From the NCBI RefSeq assembly GCF_020623625.1, contig NC_060200.1:1232501-1296500 (forward strand): a DNA stretch of 64,000 nucleotides. Direction: 5' to 3'. Below, one piece after another: positions 23,301 through 33,180 of the stretch. How positions within the stretch are numbered: position 1 is the first letter of the stretch; every line of letters starts with the position of its first letter. This DNA is from Saccharomycodes ludwigii. Lineage: Eukaryota; Ascomycota; Saccharomycetes; Saccharomycodales; Saccharomycodaceae. Under the pieces are notes generated by a model, which saw nothing but the letters and a program-made list of their open reading frames with translations, did no database searches and was not told the DNA's origin. Position numbers and translations under genes: made by a program.

Positions 23301-24480
23301 TTACAAATAAACTTGAACTACTCCCATTAAATTGGCACATTATAAAAATTAAAACCCCATTCAAGCTGGTGCTGAAGGGCAAGCTTTCTTTATTATATAT
23401 CTGAAACCATTTTGCAACATTTAAAGTCTGTGTAAAATCAACAATATCCAGTTTTTCGTCTACTATACATTCGTAGACATCTAAAAGGATATCTGGTAAA
23501 ACGTCCAGCTCTTCCACTATAAACTTCTCCAACTGGTCATTGTTGTTAGTGCCCAATACCAGTATATCGTGATAATACTGGTTTGTAGTTAAGTCGCTTA
23601 ATATATTATCTATAATTTGAAAAAAACAATTTAATTTATTTATTGAAAGGACGTTATCGACAAAAATGTAATTCTTTAAAATTAATAAAAACCTATTTTG
23701 AAATTTGAAGATCAAGCAAAACATTGTTATATCGAGTGAGTCAATATTCCCCAAAAGATAGAAAATAAATCTTAGATTTCTTTCGATTATTAAATCACCG
23801 GGTAGTTTAATGTAAAGTGCCCATTCAAAATAAACTAAAAATTCTGTTAATTTATCACACAAAAAATCCAAATTATTTCTACTGGAAGCCTTCCCGTTGC
23901 TTATATCATTGAAAATTGACATTAAATCCGATTGTAATTCCATAATTTCAAGTCTGATTCTATTAACAAGTAAATTTTCCAGATTAATACCAAACAAATC
24001 AATAGAAAATGAGCACCAACCAAAAATAAACTTTTTATTCACTTTATTAGCAAATTCGTAGTTATCTACTACTTGTTTTTTGACTATTTGAAAAATAGAT
24101 TCAAATATAAACCAAATGCCTTGGTTGGAGCTATCAGAAATATATGGTGGTTCGTTATCAAATATGTATATAAAAATCAAGGGATTATACTGGAAAAGTA
24201 AATCCAACGCCTCGAAAATTCTAAGCAATAGTTTTTCATTATTTACACATTTATTTTGTAGTTTTTTTAAAAATAGTTTTAACGCTTTAGTATTTCTTTT
24301 GATATCGTCTTGAAATTTGGTATCCTTGGTGAAGAAACTGGAAAGTGTTGTATCATTTGTATTTTTAGTGTTATAAAAATGACAAAACTCACTTGGCGGT
24401 ATATTATAGCTAATTACATTTGTGGTTTGTTGTCTTATTTTTTCAATGTACTTTTCTACAGCAGCCAAATCGTCATTCAT
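17335..24480 (-). CDS. MEC1: Checkpoint kinase Mec1 (ATR family PIKK)
   Basis: 2381 residues (S. cerevisiae Mec1 2368), uninterrupted. The N-terminal ~1300 residues are a HEAT-type helical solenoid with recognisable Mec1 segments (YQLLSPILPLVVSKL; LGIFHFFSSSMS). The FAT domain follows (RSLEMNSFERSVLYLEQSYR; WLDLSNSSTSSQIIKQYK). The kinase domain holds LYGSDGNLYE, then the catalytic loop GLGDRHCDN near residue 2220 and the metal-binding HVDFD. The FATC tail ends FIGWLPFW. Mec1 with Ddc2 senses RPA-coated single-stranded DNA and phosphorylates Rad53, Rad9 and H2A at SQ/TQ sites. CKS1 lies upstream on the same strand, as in S. cerevisiae. Length and the absence of TAN-type N-terminal motifs favour MEC1 over TEL1. 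Confidence 0.98.
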   Translation of the reverse strand: MNDDLAAVEKYIEKIRQQTTNVISYNIPPSEFCHFYNTKNTNDTTLSSFFTKDTKFQDDIKRNTKALKLFLKKLQNKCVNNEKLLLRIFEALDLLFQYNPLIFIYIFDNEPPYISDSSNQGIWFIFESIFQIVKKQVVDNYEFANKVNKKFIFGWCSFSIDLFGINLENLLVNRIRLEIMELQSDLMSIFNDISNGKASSRNNLDFLCDKLTEFLVYFEWALYIKLPGDLIIERNLRFIFYLLGNIDSLDITMFCLIFKFQNRFLLILKNYIFVDNVLSINKLNCFFQIIDNILSDLTTNQYYHDILVLGTNNNDQLEKFIVEELDVLPDILLDVYECIVDEKLDIVDFTQTLNVAKWFQIYNKESLPFSTSLNGVLIFIMCQFNGSSSSLFVNATAFQNKIKNIETKYLESANMPVFTRYIYHEVKELNYNITDLISKRADLKVFLHSRLIYTLNKPGLDSSDLKLCIRLISKLDCQVSSECVCVHCTTDENKWNLRDVDPNRLDIKFSYGYKILADTLLQRDLQKLSISVQLELLFCLRNIFHHFQVPLKLEGPIYKFVTKCYDSQDRILRTISSAILVLYAISSRYNNNDKQSLLLMSFLESPHPNYTIDTRLETWAQFFLSSRDEIVDPLLKKLLNYVNSHDFIEEYFAIFQIRYIAKIMDNKSPYQLLSPILPLVVSKLSIRLGTNPGVFKKIANLTERPIDKFLERFQRYIVPYVITYYKKDIIQHISNITGTPKKQIVYKNINRIIAVLLVSGNNFSLPKLIEILCNCEPSFKNKSISDVVNWYIVLSEIAQLYDNCDELQATHEKPTNKLVIMKCLYFVFNLMDDKRNQKKKQLYEEIIAKNISEAWNLDEMRQFEKYMSEHILGIFHFFSSSMSNNMEINTYFEKIRIINGVTFMINNASEQALISSLAIISLCLQVAMEIPEVRYYSMKAWYCLVKLLSDEQLFTIIDLVVYFICQRWNSFDTKTKTVCQEIFNILLTNKKNYIIEKKPSIIYSLMKNEEINLIDRHKHFFQNNRKFFARLDNINIFLTNLESENVYIVLQTLDDIKLILSLMKKDISEFNIASVSKLLGLLLNVSYKFKHISFNISTKATECISLIGSVDPTVYKITRKNKDIAFVYDLSDYGQQISFIMKTMNKILVPAFWQTTNRSEQSFIAYVMQEYIKFCNLDLKSCDFSQSSEKKHLWDISFNDLAKATLEPLRSSKYSIGSNSGDYSPLIYPFYNKTMKFQFWVRGFSTDLLKRLMCIREESSTSATPVFSIYSSLLKEANEQLCEYILPYAVGYISLKRSPEYKILLENIKTEFLSIFRIEVANLNHHQLETLKQCYEVIFKILEYCKQILAQYNQKNTEFSRLTKEELNQIEELVVCIPLHLMAQRSLEMNSFERSVLYLEQSYRSGEFVSDNDRLREHLQTAYANIQDLDAIDGVLKKFTTIELSGKLDELLYSDNWEMAQQCLEELSVTNVQDYSINHKYLESLHKHQLYDKSLVKLDTLITSPCINEHALIQYLNFGLEASVMYGKYEKIGKYVGLIERRFEDQLKKNLYPHILYNYNIAKLYTFVYRQEWDQTLACLDNCNKLIARHFITSPNATTILKIRQIFTNLHSIHDLKVLIDSRKFDTVGPEQEELTLEENLEKRLVAIGDDFGSKYKLLSLKKTFLNLSSNDKISNKLFLTYFEMAQISRQNGRQDLASKLLMDAWSEHNKNQFQLELEYSNLLWERNEKDKALKMISEIYNQMKTDKDNSIDQEESKVLLKYTQWLDLSNSSTSSQIIKQYKHTISLNPHWEEPYFALGLFYSRFLEKKNAEGSYEEDGSLEKESIKYFLLSFEKNTTHVRESLPKVITYWLNTSEKLVENRKNLVLKTNIDEMCVHIDNAIKSCPSYIWYSVLIQLISRVLHPHQKSSIRIGNILYLLCNDYPEHILWYIASLQNSNEPKKVKSGQKILEKFVKDNSYRNGRQLVSSALKMVETLSQICKYEKGSGKSGNNNGFLDRDLKIDLNVHSNLVVPVTRNFDSVLPLTNLSSDKFEIFPNKITINSFGSEFVIYHSLRRPKKIQLYGSDGNLYEILCKMEDVSQDNQYMQFATNMVYLLKKDLDSKKRNLGILTYAILSLNEDFGIIELVQHVSTVRSILISKYSSMNKLSLINSVGKYWKAIPLNDTAQRLSIFHNALECFTPVLHEWFLDNFPDPINWYNSKQNFSRSYAVMCMVGHILGLGDRHCDNILINVKTGQVLHVDFDILFDKGKDLKIPEIVPFRLTHNFVDALGITGIEGTFRKACEVTLTLIRGNELTLINVIETIMYGRMVRKTTDGRIIGPGRNNWTINQTMEVIRNKMRGIDPHDGVSISVTAQTDALIKEAISDENLCKMFIGWLPFW

Positions 24481-24587
24481 ACGTATTCCTGTGAATTCTA
24501 TATTAGCTATTTAGCTTTAAATTACAATGGAATTGTTAATATTATGTATATTTTTTTTTGTGAGTCGCATTCATTAAGGAAAACTTG

Positions 24588-24618
<31 letters not shown>

Positions 24619-25012
24619 TAGAGAGAAAAAGAGTAGTCGTTTTCTTTCCGTCTAGAGCAATATAAAAAAAATGTTTACTTTTGCTTTTATTCTTTTTAAT
24701 TTTTTTTTTTTTTCCGTGTCTTGTTTAAATAAGCGCCCAGGTCTAATTAGATTCAGTTTGGAAAGTTTGAATCCAGATTTCAACTTTTTGATATATTTAA
24801 TAAAAAAAAAAATTTTTTTTTTTTGAACATAAAAAGTATAACACAAGAGAAGTTGTATTTCAGCTGAAAATACATATATGAAAGATATAAACTGAAACTA
24901 GTTATTAAAATAGATTTATACATTTTCAGGATTAAAAAGTGCGGGCATTAAACAACACATAATTATCTTATCTATATACGTGAGATTGTTACTATTATTA
25001 TTGTTGCTGTTG
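24481..25012. promoter_or_regulatory. MEC1 upstream / CKS1 3' region
   Basis: About 530 bases holding the MEC1 promoter (minus strand) and the CKS1 terminator region. Poly(A) at ~24591-24619 and mixed T/A runs near 24697-24825 are present. No specific site is recognised. Confidence 0.5.
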
Positions 25013-25417
25013 TTATTGTTGTTGTTGCTGTTGCTGTTGTTGATGGTGTTGTAGGGCAGCTGCAGCTGCAGCTTGTTGGGCATGTAGTTCAGCTTCAAAG
25101 TTAATAGGCCTTTTAAATAATAGAATATGTGGTTCCGGCGCATGGCACTCGTAATGAACCCAACCCAAGGATTGGGTGATACCTAATCCACGCCATTCAT
25201 CTTCAGTTAATAAACGTAATGTACCAGTTTCTCCATTAAAATAATCGGATGGTATAACTTTTAACATTGCCTTTGGTAACATAACATGTCTATATTCGTG
25301 AGTATCATCTGAATAACGTGGTGAATAATGAATAGATTCTTGAAATTCTAACACCCTTGTTCGCTCTTGATCTGTTAGTTTTCTGCCATGAAAAGTGTGA
25401 TGACCGTAATAACTCAT
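25013..25417 (-). CDS. CKS1: Cyclin-dependent kinase regulatory subunit Cks1
   Basis: 134 residues (S. cerevisiae 150). The complete CKS/Suc1 fold is present, about residues 20-112: [20 protein letters not shown] (the phosphate-binding face), [28 protein letters not shown] (the family signature, including the hinge HAPEPH). The tail is Ala-rich and then ends in a run of nine Gln. S. cerevisiae Cks1 also has a poly-Gln tail, so the tail is an old feature that varies in length. Cks1 bridges Cdc28-cyclin to priming phosphosites on substrates. The start is the only ATG that gives the normal N-terminus. Confidence 0.98.
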   Translation of the reverse strand: MSYYGHHTFHGRKLTDQERTRVLEFQESIHYSPRYSDDTHEYRHVMLPKAMLKVIPSDYFNGETGTLRLLTEDEWRGLGITQSLGWVHYECHAPEPHILLFKRPINFEAELHAQQAAAAAALQHHQQQQQQQQQ

Positions 25418-26238
25418 TAGTTTACTTGATTTGTGAGTTTTTCTTTTTTTGTTAGTGGCTATATGGTGTCTTAATTTAGAAATTTTTTAGTGATAAAAAC
25501 ACTTTTAAAGGGAAGAAAAAAGTGCAGAATAAATTGGTGTAAGTGTTCATATTTTTATGGATTTCCATTAACAAAAAAACTATTCGAAATATAAAAAACG
25601 GAGAAGATTTTCAGCGAGATGAAATTTTCTGATTAATTGTAATACCGGGAATGGAGAAGTGAATAAATTGTGTCGGGAATTATACGGTTTCGGACATATA
25701 CAAAAAAAAAAAAAAAAAAAAAAAAAACATTTAATTTATTTATTTATTTATTTTGACAGATTTGGCTCATTATAAAAGGATTATTTAGTAATAAAGTGAA
25801 AGCCTTATTTTGTGTATTATTTCTTATGTGGAAGATTAATTTATTATTATTATTATTATTATTATAAAATAAACTTTGCACAATTATTTAAACACCCACA
25901 CATCTTTCAAGAAAATATGTCCTTAATAACAAATTCTGTTTGAAGTATTAAAATACAAAGGAAAAAAAGGCTATCTTTTATTATTATTATTATTATTATT
26001 AAAAAATTTTCCCTGTTTGTCAATTTTTTTTTTTTTTTTTAAAGTTTCATTTTAAAAATCGAATATTTTAATGAATTTTTCCCTTCTCTCACATTCCGTT
26101 TTTCCTTTTCTTGTTATTATTTTCTTTAATATTTTTTCAAATTCTCTTTTTTTTTTTTTTTTTTGTTTTTCCCAATAAATATAAAAATCTTGTCTAAACC
26201 AAGAGAATAAAAAATAAAAACATAAAATAAAGATTATT
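25418..26238. promoter_or_regulatory. Divergent promoter region, CKS1 / HSL7
   Basis: An 820-base AT-rich region between divergent genes with poly(A) near 25702-25726, (TTA)n near 25843-25863 and 25979-26000, and T-runs at ~26023-26040 and ~26149-26164. These stiff tracts commonly exclude nucleosomes in yeast promoters. No specific operator recognised. Confidence 0.55.
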
Positions 26239-29208
26239 ATGAGAAGTAATGTATTTGTAGGTGTGAAACCGCCATTGAATGCGACTTCTATGGCTCAAGA
26301 TAATTGGAATGTGTTAGATAGCAAAAAATATGATTATCTATTAATACCCATTACAAATAATAAATACAAAGATACTGTAAGAAACTATTATTTGAATTTC
26401 CAAGAATCTATTCACTTATTAAATGTGCCTGCTCCTCAATTACAAGAACTTTGCATCTCTCCAAAAACAAACTTTAAAAATCAGCATGACCTTTCACTAA
26501 ATAAACAACAGGATAATAGCACAAAATTTCATTTGCATATCGGACTAATATCTTCATGGATTGAATTAGAAAGTGATGACGTGGCTGTTCGAGAATTGAG
26601 CTATCAAGTTTTACAGCATGAATGGAACTATGCAAAATTTGTCGGAATAGAAGTTTTAATATTGGCACCACCTAAAAACTTAAACAATCTAACACAATAT
26701 GCCCAAATGCTTTCAAGATTACTCCAAAAAACATCTAATAATGATGTTGAGGATAACAATGGAGAAACAGGTACACCTCCGATTCTGTCGATTTCATTGC
26801 CCATTTTTGAAGACTCAGATCCTTTATCTACATGGGAATTGTGGCATAATATTCGTAAAATGGCTTCTTATCACCCTAATTTGACTGTTTCCTTGGCATT
26901 ACCCCGCTATAAAACACCCAGTTATGTGGTAGAAAGATGGATTGCAGAACCAGTCACTTGTTTATTATTATCATCATCCATTTTTCCAGCCAATAGATAT
27001 AACTTCCCTGTTTTGAACAAATTCAATCAAGAAATAATTTTTAAATTTCAAAAAATAAATGGATACTCTCAATTAAATTCCAATTCCCAATTGATTATAC
27101 TATTGCACGGGATGGAAAAATATTTAGATCACATTGATGGTGGAGAAAAAGCCTACTTAGAATATACCAACTATTTATTAAAACAAGGCGACAAGAAAAT
27201 ACTGAAAATTTATTCAAAGTTTATTAATAATACCGATATTATATATTCTACCAAAAGCGATACAAATTTTTTAACTCTTGAACAAGATTTTTTCATTCCA
27301 CGTATAATGCCGCCTTTAAAACCATTTAGTGAAAATCTCTCCAATAACGTTTATCATATTTTCGAACAAGATTCGAGCAAATATGAACAATATGAATTGG
27401 CCATTTTCGCTGCATTACAAGACATTCGTGATCAAAGAAATTATCACATTGAACCACTAGAAATTGTAGTTGCAGGGGCTGGGAGGGGACCATTAGTTAC
27501 TAAAGTCTACGATGTTTTGCAAAAATTAGACTACAGCCCTAAGGAATATAAAATATATGCTATTGAAAAAAATCCCCAAGCTGTCTTATACTTACAGAAG
27601 AAAAATTTTCATAACTGGAACAATGAAGTAACTATTATACAAGATAATATATGTGATTTACAGATACCTAATTGTAAATTTGATTTGATTATCAGTGAAT
27701 TACTAGGATCATTTGGTTGCAATGAATTATCTCCTGAGATATTGCAATATTTAGAATTATATTATAGTACTCCCCAAACTATTTTCATTCCATGGAAATA
27801 CACTTCGTATATTGCACCAGTTTCGTGTCCATTGCTGCATCAAGTTTTAAGAAAGAGTTCTGGTACCTTTAGGAACAACAAAGATATTGAGTCACCTTGG
27901 GTATTACACAATATTCCATATTGTATTTTATCAAGTAAATTAAATGAAGTATGGTCTTTTGTTCATAATGCACAAGCGCATAAGAATAGTAATGCTAATA
28001 ACCAAAGTGTAAACAATAAAGAAAATTGTAAAGAAGATGAAGAGGAAGAGGAAGAAGAAGATGCATATTCGCTAACATTTTTGTCTAGATCCACCACAAC
28101 TTATTTTAAAATTAAAAAAAAGGGGGAAGTGCATGGATTGTTGGGTGTTTTCACAGCACATCTATACAGGGATACTGTCACACTATCCATATTACCTAAC
28201 CATAAGCCTGTAAAATTTTTAAAGCAACAGCATACACAATCCAATGAAAATACTGCGACTATGGATCATAGAGTTCGTAGCAATGCTACCACCGATACTT
28301 TTTCGCAGCAGCAACTGAATTTAAAACATACAGATGGTATGAGATCTTGGTCACCAATGCTCTTCCCTTTAAAGCAGCCAATTTATACCACTGACGACAC
28401 AGAATTGGAAATTTATTTTACAAGAAATAGTGACTCTAGTAAAGTATGGTACGAGTGGACAGTTAAAAGCTATATTTATTTGGTTTGTGGAAATAATTCT
28501 GTAACAAATAATGTGGATCTTCGCAATAATGTTCCCTCATCATCTTTTAACACTTCTTTGGCTAAAAATAGGGATAATAATATGATCGTTGCCAGTAATG
28601 GTAATATTAACAATATTAATAGTACTTCACCAAGACAAATGTCTAGATCAACAGCGTACAGTGCTAGAGATACTAAGAAATATAACGAAGAAATTTTACA
28701 AAATAACCATAAGACTGAAGATGATATAAATGAAGAGGATGAAGATCAGGAAGAATATAATAGTACTGATCATAAACGTAACAATAGTGATGAAAATGCA
28801 GGCTTTTTCAAGATGCAAGAAACTGGATGGCAAAGTATTCAAGATGTTCATAATTTACTCAATTCACTATCCATTTCAAATCAATTGGACAAAGAAACTA
28901 AAAATCACATTTTGACTACGCCTAGGCCATCATTTAATTTAAATATTAATAATAATAAGAGTGTTACTACTATAACTTCATATGAAGAAGAAGAGCACTC
29001 TTCGGTTACTAATTTAAAAGAGCAGACGTTTAAACCTGAAGAAAGCTTAACCTCAAACCTTACAGTTAAACATGTTGATCTGCATAAACAAGAAAATTTG
29101 TACAAGCACAATAATAACAACACTACTATTAATAATAATACCGGTAATAATAGTAATAGTAATAATTCAATTTATAGAGACAATAATAACAACAAAAACG
29201 ACACCAAC

Positions 29209-29245
<37 letters not shown>

Positions 29246-29394
29246 CCACTTATATTAATAATTCTAGTATTGGAAATACAAGTATTGATGAATATCATCT
29301 GAGAGTTGTAATGGGTGGTATAGATTTGCATAATTGTGGAGGTAAATTTTTTTCTATTCCGAAAAAAAGTTGCTACGAAAAAATATATATTTAG
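26239..29394 (+). CDS. HSL7: Protein arginine methyltransferase Hsl7 (PRMT5 type)
   Basis: 1051 residues (S. cerevisiae Hsl7 827). An N-terminal TIM-barrel region (1-300) is followed by the SAM-binding motif VVAGAGRGPLV at about 409-419 and the double-E loop SELLGSFGCNELSPE from residue 486. The beta-barrel starts after FIPWKYTSY and reaches KVWYEWTV at about 735-742. A low-complexity insert of ~270 residues (about 748-1016), with an Asn run, precedes the final strands HLRVVMGGIDLHNCGGKFFSI, which match the PRMT5 C-terminus. Hsl7 with Hsl1 recruits Swe1 to the septin ring for degradation, linking budding to mitosis. An acidic run (EEEEEEED) sits in the barrel near residue 600-610. Gene order CKS1-HSL7-AGP2 is as in S. 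cerevisiae. Confidence 0.95.
29209..29244 (+). repeat. AAT-type coding repeat, poly-Asn in HSL7
   Basis: A run of about 12 Asn codons (AAT) near the end of the low-complexity insert, directly before ATYINNSS. The insert around it is itself Asn-rich. Confidence 0.85.
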
Positions 29395-29516
29395 TTGGAA
29401 GATCTATGGCTGTTGATCTCAAATAAGATAAAAGAAAACAAGAATAATGTGATGAAAAAGAAGGTACTAATAAAAGATAAATTTTACGCGGATATAAAAT
29501 TAATCATCACATGCCA

Positions 29517-29553
<37 letters not shown>

Positions 29554-29889
29554 TTTCCTCTCTTCTTATTAAATGTTATAACCATTGGCTATTTCACTTA
29601 TATCTTGGATTGTTTATATTGTTTTAGATGGAAAAGTGATATAATGACGCGAACAAATTTGATAATATAAAGTATATATGCGGAATAAGGTGAAATGGCA
29701 TTGGATGGCTAAAAAGAAAGAAAAAAGATTAGCAATTTTAGACAAAAAAATTTTAACTCCTAGTACAAGGTATATTATTGCATAGAATTTGAATAGTTCA
29801 CTTAGATGCGAAGAGAATCATGGGGGGGGGAACATATTTGATGGGCTTATTTTCTTAATGTTAATTATCCAAATGAAGAAACCAAAAAA

Positions 29890-29921
<32 letters not shown>

Positions 29922-29948
29922 CATAATATAGATATAAATAAAACACCA
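29395..29948. other. Convergent 3' region, HSL7 / ankyrin-DIL gene
   Basis: About 550 bases between converging genes. It holds an (AT)n run near 29525-29551, nine G at 29822-29830, and a poly(A)-(TA)n stretch near 29883-29921. No gene is seen. Confidence 0.6.
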
Positions 29949-32693
29949 TTACCATGGATTTTCTTCGATTTCTGGCGTTGGTTGAATCCAAGATTGTCTT
30001 TTAGTGGCAGCTACAGATGGAACATTTAGCTCCTTAAAAATATCGGCCTTTCCTTTATCATCCTTAAATGAAATAGAAAAGTTATCGTGAGTGTCATGTC
30101 CAGTTTTTTCTACTTCTTGATTATCAAAAAAACGTTCGCTGACATTATCTATTGGATTTCCTGTAACATTATTTTCGAAATTACCATGATTTTCCTCTTG
30201 ATTATCAGTACAATAAGATTCATAATCACTGCCAGAACTATTGTTATTATAGTCATTCTGCTTCTGTTCTCGTATATTTTTATTATTTTCTAGAAGTAAA
30301 TCAAGCTCATCCTGAATTTCTATCGGTAGTAAAGGAGAATAATCAGACGTTCCACCGTACAATGGTAATAGTTCAATCAAGGTAGGTAATGCAATACCAA
30401 TTGGTGTTTCATCCTCTTTCAAGTAATCATCGCTGTTAATACTGTGACTGAGTGTGCTGCTATTACCATTGCTTCTTGAAAATGTGAAACTTAACCTGTT
30501 TTTTTTTTTTAATTTTGCTCTTAATTGTTTTTTAAATGCAAAATTGGGTTCATCAATTTCGTACCTATATCTGTCCATAATTTTCAAAATTTGTTGTGGT
30601 TTCAAATAATCCAACAATTTTAATGTTGCATTTAATGATTCCTCATCTTTCAAAGTTGTTGCTACTTGTAACCACTCCAAGATTTGAAGTAGGGGTTGCA
30701 AATGAATACTGGCAATTTTAATGAAGGATTGGTAAAAAAATAAAGAATTGGTCTCATTCAACACTTTCGCTTTGCTGGATGCATGGATTACAAATTTTAG
30801 TTTTTTGTTTAGTTCCATTTGGTTATCCAGATCTATATCTGCTAGATTTTGTATTAAAGTGTAAGGAAATCGATCCCACATAAATTCATCTATAGAGACA
30901 GTGGGTTTGAAAGGTGTCAAATTATTCACCATAACCCAATCTTGTATAACACTTAAATTCAACCTGATTTGCATAGCTTTGGCTCTACATAAAAATTTCC
31001 TTGACTTATTTTTCATAATCGAATTAAAGGTGACCGCGTTGAACCACTTCATTACAAGTGACAAACACTGTTGTGAAATTAGCTCATGTACAGAATTTAA
31101 GTTTAACACATAAATTAGAGCACTATAAACCTGAACGATTTTCATTGGAGAGGGTTTCATTTGTTCCTCTAAAGTTGGTGGGTATAACATTTTTAATATC
31201 TCATCATAAGAATCCTTATTTTGTTTTTTTTTTACAGGACAGTCCGTGTTTGGTGCAGCAGTTTCGTTTGTACCATTAGTGCTATTAGATCCGCTTTTCT
31301 TGAAAAAATTCCAATCTTTTTTGTATAAAGTTTCCTTGACTTGGTTTAATGTAGTGTAATCAAATATAGTGGTCTGGATTAATGGAACAACCCTAGAATG
31401 TATAGAGTAGCATAATTCAATCATTAACGATCTACTACCAATAACTAAATTTTGCAATACTTGTGGATATTTTTTAAAAAAATTATCTTGTTTCAAAAGA
31501 TGATAATACAATATATTAAAGCATCCCAACCAGTAAGATTGTAAGACAACATCACCACTATTGACATTGTCATCCTTGGTTGTACTAGATACTACACCAC
31601 TTTTAGTGTTTGTAGAAGTGGACAATATTTTAGTAATACATAGATCAATAAAGTTATTTACCAAAGTCTCACTGTTTAATGATTTGTCCGCATATCTAAT
31701 GCATTGAAAAACAATCGATGCAGGTATAATAGGCTTATGTTGGTGTTTAACTGGTAATTTCAATAAATATTCTAATATAGCAGAAATATCGTAATCTCCA
31801 AACATAATGTATTGATCTGGCTCTAATTTATCGTAATTGAAAAGCATGGTGTCTGTAAAATCATCATTAATGTTAATACTAGAGGCACGGTCCAATGTAT
31901 GCTTATTGGGCGATGATGGTTTAAACAAATCTTCTGATTTTATTCGTAAACCCGCAGTTTGTAACGCAATAGAGTCTAAAACAGGATCGTGTTCGTTGTT
32001 AAAGGAAGCATTATTGTGAATATCAATACTAGTGTGGGCACCATTAAGTGCCGTCCCAGTTGGCGTTAGCAGGGGTAATAAATTGTGATCTTCTACAAAA
32101 TTATAAAAGGACGTATTAGGTATCAATAAGTCAAAAGCAGTGAGTGAATCTCTTTTTAACTGGAAATCAATATCATCAACGTTATTCAATAATTCCAATA
32201 GACAGTCTTTGTTTTGCAATACAAAACACCACATCAGCGGAGTATACCCAACAATGTTATCGTATAAATTTAAATCGAGTACATGATCGGCATCAGAATA
32301 AGAGGATAATAACAATAGTTCGATATAACTTGGTTTATTATACACAATAGAATAAATTAAAAGCGTAACTCCGGTTTCAGATTTATCGTTTAACAATTTT
32401 GATAAATGATGAGAACTATTTTTTAGTTCTTGAGTAAATTTCAGTCTATCTTCCGAACTTGGTTCGATATCTGATGACGTTATGAGTTGTAACAATTTTA
32501 ACCACGTGCTTTTGTGGGTTTGTGACTCTTCTTTATCTTCATTGTTGTCTAATTCTGATAATTCTTGTGGTAATGTAGATTTAATTAATTGTACATTTTT
32601 ATTTATTGTTGTTGTGTCATCAGTGTTCGCTAGTGTTGAAGTGGCGGTTGTATTAATAGACATGATATTATTTTCACATGATAAATAGCTCAT
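29949..32693 (-). CDS. Ankyrin-repeat and dilute (DIL) domain protein, YPR089W-like
   Basis: 914 residues (YPR089W about 890). Ankyrin-type repeats lie near residues 98-200 (TGVTLLIYSIVYNKPSYIELL; GYTPLMWCFVLQNKDCLLELL). The middle, about 290-680, is helical and resembles the dilute domain of type V myosin tails (FNILYYHLLKQDNFF; QQCLSLVMKWFNAVTFNSIM). The last 200 residues are polar, with SWIQPTPEIEENPW at the end. The domain pair and the place next to NVJ2 and SRP54 on the YPR track point to YPR089W, whose role is poorly known. A second ATG ten codons in (MSINTT) could also start translation. Domain calls are by eye; the ortholog call depends mainly on synteny. Confidence 0.8.
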   Translation of the reverse strand: MSYLSCENNIMSINTTATSTLANTDDTTTINKNVQLIKSTLPQELSELDNNEDKEESQTHKSTWLKLLQLITSSDIEPSSEDRLKFTQELKNSSHHLSKLLNDKSETGVTLLIYSIVYNKPSYIELLLLSSYSDADHVLDLNLYDNIVGYTPLMWCFVLQNKDCLLELLNNVDDIDFQLKRDSLTAFDLLIPNTSFYNFVEDHNLLPLLTPTGTALNGAHTSIDIHNNASFNNEHDPVLDSIALQTAGLRIKSEDLFKPSSPNKHTLDRASSININDDFTDTMLFNYDKLEPDQYIMFGDYDISAILEYLLKLPVKHQHKPIIPASIVFQCIRYADKSLNSETLVNNFIDLCITKILSTSTNTKSGVVSSTTKDDNVNSGDVVLQSYWLGCFNILYYHLLKQDNFFKKYPQVLQNLVIGSRSLMIELCYSIHSRVVPLIQTTIFDYTTLNQVKETLYKKDWNFFKKSGSNSTNGTNETAAPNTDCPVKKKQNKDSYDEILKMLYPPTLEEQMKPSPMKIVQVYSALIYVLNLNSVHELISQQCLSLVMKWFNAVTFNSIMKNKSRKFLCRAKAMQIRLNLSVIQDWVMVNNLTPFKPTVSIDEFMWDRFPYTLIQNLADIDLDNQMELNKKLKFVIHASSKAKVLNETNSLFFYQSFIKIASIHLQPLLQILEWLQVATTLKDEESLNATLKLLDYLKPQQILKIMDRYRYEIDEPNFAFKKQLRAKLKKKNRLSFTFSRSNGNSSTLSHSINSDDYLKEDETPIGIALPTLIELLPLYGGTSDYSPLLPIEIQDELDLLLENNKNIREQKQNDYNNNSSGSDYESYCTDNQEENHGNFENNVTGNPIDNVSERFFDNQEVEKTGHDTHDNFSISFKDDKGKADIFKELNVPSVAATKRQSWIQPTPEIEENPW

Positions 32694-33072
32694 AGTTGCT
32701 ATTTATATTTTTGGTGGTTTTTTTTTTTTTTTTTTTTTTTTTTTCTTTTGAGCTAAAAAGGTACAAGCGTTTAAACACTTTAAACATAAAAAAAATAAAG
32801 GATAAGCTTAGAGTTTCAGTGTAAAGTTTAAACTTGATGGAAAAAAAAAATGTTAGTCTAAATATTAAATATTGAATAAAATGTTTATATTTTTTTTTTT
32901 TATAATTTTTTTTCCTGTTAAATAGGTTTGTTAATTTCGTAGAATATGATATAAAAAATAAAAATAACAATGTGAGATTATTTTGTTTATTTTTTAATAA
33001 TATTATTTATTATTATGTGGGGGAAATTATTTTTAAGTAAATTACAAATTTTAATAGTTAACAGTAAACAAA

Positions 33073-33092
33073 AGAGAGAGAGAGAGAGAGAG
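33073..33092. repeat. (AG)10 microsatellite
   Basis: Ten AG dinucleotides in the AGP2 upstream region, followed by more purines. Confidence 0.9.
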
Positions 33093-33174
33093 AAAGAGGA
33101 GAGAAGTTTTATTCGGAAAAGTTCAATTTGAAAGCTGTATATCCGGACATTTTAGATGATGTATATATTTATAG

Positions 33175-33180
33175 CACGTG
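33175..33180. promoter_or_regulatory. E-box CACGTG (Pho4/Cbf1-type)
   Basis: A perfect CACGTG, within the palindrome GCACGTGC, about 690 bases upstream of AGP2 and 480 upstream of the ankyrin-DIL gene. Such sites bind basic helix-loop-helix factors in yeasts; use here is unproven. Confidence 0.4.
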
